A stretch of DNA of 5,080 bases from Candidatus Omnitrophota bacterium (GTDB lineage Bacteria; Omnitrophota; Gorgyraeia; Zapsychrales; Zapsychraceae). The notes beneath the pieces were generated by a model, which saw only the letters and a program-made list of their open reading frames with translations, had not been told where the DNA came from and made no database searches. The position numbers and the translations under genes were made by a program. Every line of letters starts with the position of its first letter. The stretch's first letter is position 1. The stretch lies in the NCBI GenBank assembly GCA_016217585.1, contig JACRHQ010000123.1, forward strand, positions 1 through 5,080, written 5' to 3'. This document shows positions 1-5,080 of this stretch, piece after piece.

Positions 1-215
1 CCGGCATCTTCATGAATTCCGTGGACACCGGATGGGTCACGGACGAAGACCCCTTCGCACTTTCCAAGCGCAAACAACAGGTGCATGATTTCCAGCCCCC
101 CTTGGATATCGTCGACGGCGCCGCGCGGGTGTGCGACCCGTTCTTCGACGGGATCCTGACGGGCAAACACTGGTGCGGCAAATTCCTGAAGGACTATTTT
201 CCGATCGACTGGTGA
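1..215 (+). CDS. C-terminal fragment of a probable short-chain dehydrogenase/reductase (SDR) family oxidoreductase
   Basis: The reading frame is open from the left edge (first full codon at 3) to TGA at 213-215, so the gene begins outside the window; the ATG at 12 is internal and should not be taken as the start. About 71 residues are visible. The stretch [13 protein letters not shown] resembles the segment after the catalytic Tyr/Lys helix in SDR enzymes, where a 'PGxVxT' type turn closes the nucleotide site. The tail, with [22 protein letters not shown] and GKFLKDY, resembles the C-terminal end of some longer SDR proteins as I remember them. The Rossmann glycine motif and the catalytic Ser-Tyr-Lys would lie upstream and cannot be checked. 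Substrate is unknown. The gene stands alone on the plus strand here and is followed 22 bp later by a GC-rich hairpin, consistent with the end of its transcript. The family call rests on recalled similarity and is moderate; the coding call is firmer. Confidence 0.6.
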   Translation, partial: GIFMNSVDTGWVTDEDPFALSKRKQQVHDFQPPLDIVDGAARVCDPFFDGILTGKHWCGKFLKDYFPIDW

Positions 216-237
216 GGGGGGGGGTGTTAAATTAATC

Positions 238-265
238 GGGGCGGAGAGATTTCTCCGCCCTTCCT
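238..265 (+). terminator. GC-rich hairpin, probable terminator of the upstream plus-strand gene
   Basis: A perfect 9-bp stem (GGGCGGAGA at 239-247 pairing with TCTCCGCCC at 252-260) encloses a 4-nt loop, and a G-U pair can extend its base. It starts 22 bp after the TGA at 213-215. The tail is TTCCT rather than a clean T-run, so it is a strong stem with a weak U-tract. On the minus strand the flank is AT-rich (GATTAATTTAA), so it could also stop transcription arriving from the tRNA side. Confidence 0.55.
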
Positions 266-284
266 AAAAACATTGCAGGCGGAG

Positions 285-320
285 TCCCGTCTTCATTCTG
301 AAATTATAGAAAAGACGGGA
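285..320. repeat. 9-bp inverted repeat (TCCCGTCTT / AAGACGGGA)
   Basis: Arm 285-293 (TCCCGTCTT) is the exact reverse complement of 312-320 (AAGACGGGA), with an 18-nt spacer that contains a further 4-bp pairing (TTCT 296-299 with AGAA 308-311). No T-run follows on either strand, so it does not look like an intrinsic terminator by itself. Its right arm is shared with the hairpin at 316-344, making the two folds mutually exclusive. Confidence 0.5.
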
Positions 321-344
321 GAACTCTTATCTTCCCTGCTCCCG
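308..344 (-). terminator. candidate intrinsic terminator downstream of tRNA-Pro
   Basis: Read on the minus strand, CGGGAG (344-339) and CTCCCG (321-316) form a 6-bp stem around a 17-nt loop, followed directly by TCTTTTCT (315-308). It begins 16 nt past the end of the mature tRNA. The large loop makes it weaker than a textbook terminator, but the U-rich tail is in the right place and it is the best candidate for ending the tRNA transcript. Confidence 0.4.
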
Positions 345-372
345 GATGGCGATTAAAAATCGGGGAGCAGGG
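334..372. repeat. inverted repeat joining the tRNA-Pro 3' half to its trailer
   Basis: CCCTGCTCCC (334-343) is the exact reverse complement of GGGAGCAGGG (363-372). The second arm lies inside the tRNA gene, where it is the 3' side of the T-stem plus most of the 3' acceptor strand. Four more base pairs (CGAT 350-353 with ATCG 359-362) continue the helix across a 6-nt bulge, giving 14 bp in all. The fold competes with the mature tRNA cloverleaf and with the candidate terminator at 308-344. Confidence 0.65.
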
Positions 373-433
373 ATTTGAACCCTGGACCCCTTGCTCCCAA
401 AGCAAGTGCGCTAGCCAGCTGCGCTACTCCCCG
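360..433 (-). tRNA. tRNA-Pro (anticodon UGG)
   Basis: The minus strand folds as a complete cloverleaf of 74 nt: a 7-bp acceptor stem (CGGGGAG / CTCCCCG), the D arm GCGC-AGCTGGCTA-GCGC, an anticodon stem CTTGC/GCAAG around the loop TTTGGGA, a 5-nt variable loop GGGTC, and the T arm CAGGG-TTCAAAT-CCCTG. The anticodon is TGG, reading proline CCN codons. C1-G72, discriminator A73 (position 360) and G at position 37 are the usual features of bacterial tRNA-Pro. The bases after the discriminator are TTTTT, so CCA is not encoded and must be added by the CCA-adding enzyme. The gene sits 61 bp downstream of cstA on the same strand; I found no good promoter of its own in that gap. Confidence 0.97.
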
Positions 434-463
434 AATTGCCATCGTTTAAATGTCTGCAATTCG
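432..463. repeat. 32-bp interrupted palindrome just upstream of tRNA-Pro
   Basis: CGAATTGC (432-439) and GCAATTCG (456-463) are perfect 8-bp inverted arms separated by 16 bp. The centre is TTTAAA (445-450), which shares the same symmetry axis, so 12 of 16 positions in each half match. The tRNA-proximal arm includes the first two bases of the mature tRNA (432-433). It could form a 5' leader hairpin in a longer precursor or be a protein-binding dyad; nothing in the sequence decides between these. Confidence 0.5.
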
Positions 464-494
464 CATCGAACCCGTCAGGGTGAGATGCCTCGTT

Positions 495-2270
<1,776 letters not shown>

Positions 2271-2296
2271 GGTTAATGCTGACTACGGTCGAAATA

Positions 2297-2323
2297 AGGT
2301 TATTACACTGTCTTTTTTGTCAA
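2297..2323 (-). promoter_or_regulatory. candidate internal promoter for cstA
   Basis: On the minus strand a perfect -35 hexamer TTGACA (2323-2318) is followed, after a 15-bp spacer, by TAACCT (2302-2297), which keeps the key TAnnnT pattern of a -10 box. Transcription would start near 2290, about 20 nt before the cstA ATG. The spacer is short and the -10 is poor. The -35 also coincides with Leu-Thr codons at the end of the 33-codon gene, so chance is a real alternative. Confidence 0.35.
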
Positions 2324-2404
2324 TATCCGCCGGAAGCAGTAAAAAGTCAGTCCCGCGATAAATCCCCAGGAAATGATCAGGAACAGCCAGCCGTCGGGTC
2401 TCAT
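2303..2404 (-). CDS. 33-aa single-pass membrane protein, probable small subunit of the sodium symporter
   Basis: A 33-codon reading frame runs from ATG (2404-2402) to TAA (2305-2303). Its start overlaps the symporter stop in an ATGA junction, the classic arrangement for translational coupling. A weak purine-rich site (AAGAG, 2420-2416) precedes it by 11 nt. The product has a short N-terminus (MRPDG), one hydrophobic helix at about residues 6-24 with two Trp and a Cys, then a basic tail (RRILTKK). By the positive-inside rule this predicts N-out, C-in. Very small membrane proteins are often encoded directly after bacterial symporters of this family; MetS, partner of MetP in Corynebacterium, is the studied case. 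This protein is shorter than MetS and I cannot claim homology. Its likely role, inferred from context, is to support assembly or activity of the upstream transporter. Gene callers with a minimum length would miss it. The location and overlap are seen; the function is inference. Confidence 0.75.
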   Translation of the reverse strand: MRPDGWLFLIISWGFIAGLTFYCFRRILTKKTV

Positions 2405-3981
2405 GGTCGAATTTTCTCTTCTTTATATTTGCGTTTCCAGGCCAGCTTGACCAGGACGGCCAGCATGATGAACATCGCCAGGAGTCCCAGCCGGGTCGCC
2501 AGCACGCAGATTTTATTTTCCGGCGCCACGCTTTCCATCAGGATCACCTTGAGCCAGTCCTGGTAAAGCCAGGCGCCGAGGATCGTCAGAAGAAAAAGCG
2601 GCGTCACGTATTTGATGATGAATTTGTAGGCCCCGGGGACCTCCATGTCCGCGCCGTGGTGCACCTCGGCCCAGGCTTTTTCCATGCCGAAGACCCAGGA
2701 AAACAGGATGACCTCGACGGTGGCGAATAAGACGAGGCAGAACGTCCCGCCCCAGAAGTCGAGCTCGTCGACGACGCCGTTTTTCAGGAAGAAGACGGCC
2801 GGGTGGCAGAGGAGAAAGGCCGCGGCGGCGAAGATCATGACCGCGCGCTTGCGGGTGAGGTTGAACTCGTCTTCCAGGAACGCCACCGCCGGCTGCGCCA
2901 GAGACACCGACGAGGTGATGCCGGCGAGAAACAGCAGGAAGAACCACAAGAACCCCATCAGAGGTGCCAGCGGCATTTTGTTAAGGACCAGGGGCATCGT
3001 GACAAACCCCAGGTTGAAGGTGCCGGACTGCGCGATGTTCCGGATCTCGGCGGGGCCGAAGAAGACAAACGCCGCCGGCAAGATAATGCTGCCGCCTAAA
3101 ATGACTTCGGCGAATTCGTTGGTGCTCGCCGCCGTCGTCCCGGAGAGGACCACGTCGTCGCCTTTGCGCAGGTAACTGGCGTAGGTGAGGATGACGCCGA
3201 TGCCGACACTCAGCGTGAAGAAAATTTGTCCCGCGGCCTCCAGCCAGACCTTGGCGGATTTAAGCGCGGTAAAGTCAGGGTTCCAGACGAAGCCCAGGCC
3301 GTTATTGATGTTACAGCCGGGCTGGGCCGGATCCGGCGTACCCAGCGTCAGAACTCGTACGAACAGGATGGCCGCGCAGAAAAAAAGCGCCGGCAGCGCC
3401 CATTTGCAAAAACGTTCGATGCCGCCTTTGATACCGTGGTAGATGACAACGGCGTTTAAGAAAAAAGTGATCAAGAAAAACAGATACGCCCAGCCGAGAC
3501 CATTGAAATATTGGTTGTGTTCCAGGCCCTGGAATCCGCTCAAGAAACTTTTCATGCCGGTTTGGTTCATGAGGCCGTGGTATTTGCCGAAGAGGGCGAA
3601 GAAACTGTAGGCGAGCGTCCAGGACTCGATGTAGGTGTAGTAAATGAAGATAACGAGAGGGCCGAAGATACCGATGACGCCGAAATATTTGATGAAGCGG
3701 TTCTTACGCCAGATGCTGTGGAAGATCCCGGGAGCTGTCCCGTGGCCGAACCCGCCGCCGTAGCGGCCCAGCGTCCATTCGATCCACATCAAGGGGATCC
3801 CCAGAAGAAGCAGAGAGACAAGGTAGTGGATCATGAACGCCCCGCCGCCGTTGGCCGCCACTTTGGCCGGGAAGCGCAGGAAGTTCCCCAGCCCGATCGC
3901 CGAGCCCGCTACCGCCATGATGACGCCCAGCCGCGAACCCCACTGCTGCCGGGTTGATTGCGTTTTGTTCATCGCGTACAT
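2401..3981 (-). CDS. LeuT-like neurotransmitter:sodium symporter (NSS/SNF family), probable Na+-dependent amino acid transporter
   Basis: This 526-residue inner-membrane protein is close to LeuT along its whole length (LeuT about 519 aa) and should have 12 membrane helices. The unwound part of helix 1 reads GSAIGLGNFLRFP (26-38), with the Na+-site Asn33 and gate Arg36. Helix 3 carries YYTYIESW with Tyr115, matching the substrate-binding LeuT Tyr108. Helix 6 reads FFTLSVGIG (254-262). The loop and helix 7 segment TNEFAEVILGG (287-297) keeps Asn288 and Glu292, the latter matching LeuT Glu290, which makes transport chloride-independent. Helix 8 has AGITSS (353-358), the second Na+ site, and Asp408 matches the outer-gate Asp404. 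Pocket changes relative to LeuT are Ile261 for Phe259 and Leu361 for Ile359, so a small neutral or hydrophobic amino acid is plausible; the substrate is not proven. LeuT numbers are from memory. The start at 3981 is preferred over Met4 (3972) because GGAGG lies 5 nt upstream. It leads the minus-strand operon and overlaps the small membrane-protein gene. Confidence 0.96.
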   Translation of the reverse strand: MYAMNKTQSTRQQWGSRLGVIMAVAGSAIGLGNFLRFPAKVAANGGGAFMIHYLVSLLLLGIPLMWIEWTLGRYGGGFGHGTAPGIFHSIWRKNRFIKYFGVIGIFGPLVIFIYYTYIESWTLAYSFFALFGKYHGLMNQTGMKSFLSGFQGLEHNQYFNGLGWAYLFFLITFFLNAVVIYHGIKGGIERFCKWALPALFFCAAILFVRVLTLGTPDPAQPGCNINNGLGFVWNPDFTALKSAKVWLEAAGQIFFTLSVGIGVILTYASYLRKGDDVVLSGTTAASTNEFAEVILGGSIILPAAFVFFGPAEIRNIAQSGTFNLGFVTMPLVLNKMPLAPLMGFLWFFLLFLAGITSSVSLAQPAVAFLEDEFNLTRKRAVMIFAAAAFLLCHPAVFFLKNGVVDELDFWGGTFCLVLFATVEVILFSWVFGMEKAWAEVHHGADMEVPGAYKFIIKYVTPLFLLTILGAWLYQDWLKVILMESVAPENKICVLATRLGLLAMFIMLAVLVKLAWKRKYKEEKIRP

Positions 3982-3985
3982 TATA
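3980..3985 (-). promoter_or_regulatory. TATAAT hexamer overlapping the symporter start
   Basis: On the minus strand the sequence TATAAT (3985-3980) overlaps the first ATG (3981-3979) and lies 7 bp before the in-frame second ATG (3972-3970). It matches the -10 consensus perfectly, but there is no -35-like hexamer at 16-18 bp upstream. If used, it would give a leaderless message starting at Met4. The good Shine-Dalgarno just upstream suggests the main promoter is further up, so this may be coincidence. Confidence 0.2.
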
Positions 3986-3993
3986 CCCTCCCC
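3986..3993 (-). promoter_or_regulatory. strong Shine-Dalgarno site of the symporter gene
   Basis: The minus strand reads GGGGAGGG at 3993-3986. The core GGAGG (3991-3987) is 5 nt from the ATG at 3981 and 14 nt from the alternative ATG at 3972, which decides the start in favour of 3981. Confidence 0.7.
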
Positions 3994-4009
3994 GGCAGAG
4001 GCGAGGTAT

Positions 4010-4029
4010 GAAAATTTACGGAAAATTTA
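4010..4029. repeat. two tandem GAAAATTTA copies, 11 bp apart
   Basis: GAAAATTTA occurs at 4010-4018 and again at 4021-4029, a period of 11 bp or about one helical turn, in the middle of the divergent intergenic region. Each copy contains the self-complementary AAATTT. Phased A-tracts of this kind can bend DNA, act as an UP-like element for the promoters on either side, or be paired operator half-sites. Confidence 0.5.
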
Positions 4030-4056
4030 TTTTTTATGCAGCAAGCTTTGTCTATG

Positions 4057-4062
4057 TATAAT
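4057..4062 (+). promoter_or_regulatory. candidate -10 element of the MOT1-like gene
   Basis: A perfect TATAAT lies at 4057-4062 in the AT-rich divergent region. It is 6 bp before the ATG at 4069, so transcription would start at or next to that codon. The -35 region at the right distance is weak (TTTATG or TTATGC, 4033-4039), while the upstream stretch 4010-4035 is very AT-rich and could help polymerase binding. Confidence 0.45.
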
Positions 4063-4068
4063 AAGGAC

Positions 4069-5080
4069 ATGTTTGCGCGGCAAAAAATGATCCAGTTCAA
4101 CCGCAATGAGCTTTCGGGAAGTTTTGGGGACATCGGTACGGATTTTCCTTTGATCGTTGGGATGGTCCTCGCCTCAAACCTCGACGTGGCCGGCGTCTTT
4201 GTGATGTTCGGCCTGATGCAAATCTTGACAGGCGTCGTTTATGGATTGCCGATGCCCGTACAACCGCTTAAAGCCATGGCGGTGTTGGTGATCGCCCAAC
4301 ACATTCAGCCTTCCGTATTGTTCGGCGCGGGATTTGCCATCGGCCTGGTGATGCTGATCTTAACGTTGAGCGGCACCCTTGACTGGCTGGCCGTAAAAAT
4401 TCCGTCTTGTGTTGTCCGTGGGATTCAATTCGGCTTGGGGTTATCCCTGGCGTCGTTGGCTCTGACGAAATATGTCCCGAGCATGGGTGCGGATGGCTAT
4501 GTTCTTGCTTTGGTCAGCTTTGTGTTTATGGTCGTTTTGCTGGGCAACCGCCGCACTCCTCCGGGGGTCTTTGTCATCGGGCTGGGGTTGCTTTACGCTA
4601 TTTTCTTCAAGGTGAATTTGAACAGTCTTTCTTCGGGAATAGGGCTACGTCTGCCGCAGTTTGCTTTGCCCGGCGCCGGCGATATTCTCACCGGATTTTT
4701 TCTTCTGGCCCTGCCGCAACTGCCGCTTTCGATATCGAATTCCGTTATTGCCACAAATAAAACTGTCCACGATCTTTTCCCGGAGCGGAACATATCGGTC
4801 AAAAAGATCGGGATCACCTATGCCCTGATGAATCTGGTGGTGCCGTTTTTTAAAGGGATCCCGGTGTGCCACGGCTGTGGAGGGCTTGCCGGCCATTACG
4901 CGCTGGGCGGACGGACCGGGGGGTCGGTCGTCATTTACGGATCGGTGTATGTCGTCATTGGTTTGATGTTCAGCCGGGCGTTTCAGCAGGTCATTCAATT
5001 TTTCCCGCAGCCGATCCTCGGGGTCGTGTTGTTTTTCGAGGCCCTGGCGCTGATGCTCTTTATCCGCGACCAGGCGCAGA
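4069..5080 (+). CDS. MOT1-family putative sulfate/molybdate transporter (3' end outside the window)
   Basis: The frame stays open to the right edge, giving 337 residues from ATG 4069 with the C-terminus missing. It is a polytopic membrane protein of the MOT1-like sulfate/molybdate transporter group. Counting from the ATG at 4087, the helix-1 motif NELSGSFGDIGTDFPLI spans 7-23 and PMPVQPLKAMA spans 55-65. A pseudo-repeat of the helix-1 region appears as ALPQLPLSISNSVIATNKT, and the hallmark PVCHGCGGLAGHY spans 259-271 followed by GGRTG. Most family members as I recall have Ala where Cys264 sits here. In-frame ATGs occur at 4036, 4054, 4069 and 4087. The conserved core begins just after 4087, and 4069 is chosen because TATAAT ends 6 bp before it and an AAGGA lies only 1 nt upstream, too close for a normal Shine-Dalgarno. 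No molybdate cofactor gene is next to it, so sulfate versus molybdate cannot be decided. The gene diverges from the symporter operon. Third codon positions look less GC-rich by eye than in cstA. Confidence 0.9.
   Translation, partial: MFARQKMIQFNRNELSGSFGDIGTDFPLIVGMVLASNLDVAGVFVMFGLMQILTGVVYGLPMPVQPLKAMAVLVIAQHIQPSVLFGAGFAIGLVMLILTLSGTLDWLAVKIPSCVVRGIQFGLGLSLASLALTKYVPSMGADGYVLALVSFVFMVVLLGNRRTPPGVFVIGLGLLYAIFFKVNLNSLSSGIGLRLPQFALPGAGDILTGFFLLALPQLPLSISNSVIATNKTVHDLFPERNISVKKIGITYALMNLVVPFFKGIPVCHGCGGLAGHYALGGRTGGSVVIYGSVYVVIGLMFSRAFQQVIQFFPQPILGVVLFFEALALMLFIRDQAQ

Noticed and set aside
334..372. tRNA-end repeat as an integration (att) site
   Set aside because: Integrative elements leave direct repeats of the tRNA 3' end. 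Here the copy is inverted, only 10 bp long and 20 bp away, and no integrase is present.
460..482. small dyads after cstA (TTCG/CGAA and ACCC/GGGT) as a terminator
   Set aside because: Stems are only 4 bp and no T-run follows on the minus strand, so they are too weak to call.
3511..3957. 148-codon plus-strand frame opposite the symporter
   Set aside because: Antisense to the well conserved N-terminal half of the LeuT-like protein, very acidic and without its own ribosome site.
3833..4090. 85-codon plus-strand frame crossing from the symporter N-terminus into the divergent region
   Set aside because: Most of it is antisense to conserved symporter codons and the rest runs through AT-rich promoter DNA; there is no ribosome site or conserved content.
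4407..4760. 117-codon plus-strand frame, and a 117-codon minus-strand frame at 4645-4998, within the MOT1-like gene
   Set aside because: Both overlap the continuous MOT1-family frame, which carries all conserved motifs; neither resembles a known protein.

Overview
The window is an ordinary-looking bacterial chromosomal segment, moderately GC-rich in its genes, dominated by secondary transporters. The lineage cannot be fixed from it. The single tRNA gene does not encode its 3' CCA, which argues against an enteric-type gammaproteobacterium. The CstA is the shorter form (591 aa, against about 700 aa in E. coli). I see no mobile element, CRISPR array, integrase or phage gene.

Layout, left to right. 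Positions 1-215 (+) hold the 3' end of a gene that looks like a short-chain dehydrogenase/reductase, followed by a strong GC-rich hairpin at 238-265. A tRNA-Pro(UGG) gene lies on the minus strand (360-433), and its 3' flank is crowded with overlapping inverted repeats. Upstream of it on the minus strand sits a cstA-family gene (495-2270). Upstream of that are a 33-codon one-pass membrane protein (2303-2404) and a LeuT-like neurotransmitter:sodium symporter (2401-3981). The symporter and the small gene overlap by ATGA, and the small gene ends 32 bp before cstA. The minus-strand order of transcription is therefore symporter > small protein > cstA > tRNA-Pro, with no convincing terminator between them. 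An AT-rich divergent intergenic region (3982-4068) separates this group from a plus-strand MOT1-family sulfate/molybdate transporter (4069 to the right edge, incomplete).

Functionally, the minus-strand group reads as a nutrient-scavenging operon: a Na+-coupled, probably chloride-independent uptake system for small neutral amino acids with a small accessory membrane subunit, next to a pyruvate/peptide-type CstA carrier. The MOT1-like gene is a separate, divergent oxyanion uptake function.

The items most worth a second look are the 33-aa protein, which is easily missed by gene callers; the chain of mutually exclusive inverted repeats that includes the 3' half of the tRNA; and the perfect TATAAT hexamers that lie 6-7 bp from start codons of both divergent genes. 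I did not find a clearly novel multi-gene system.
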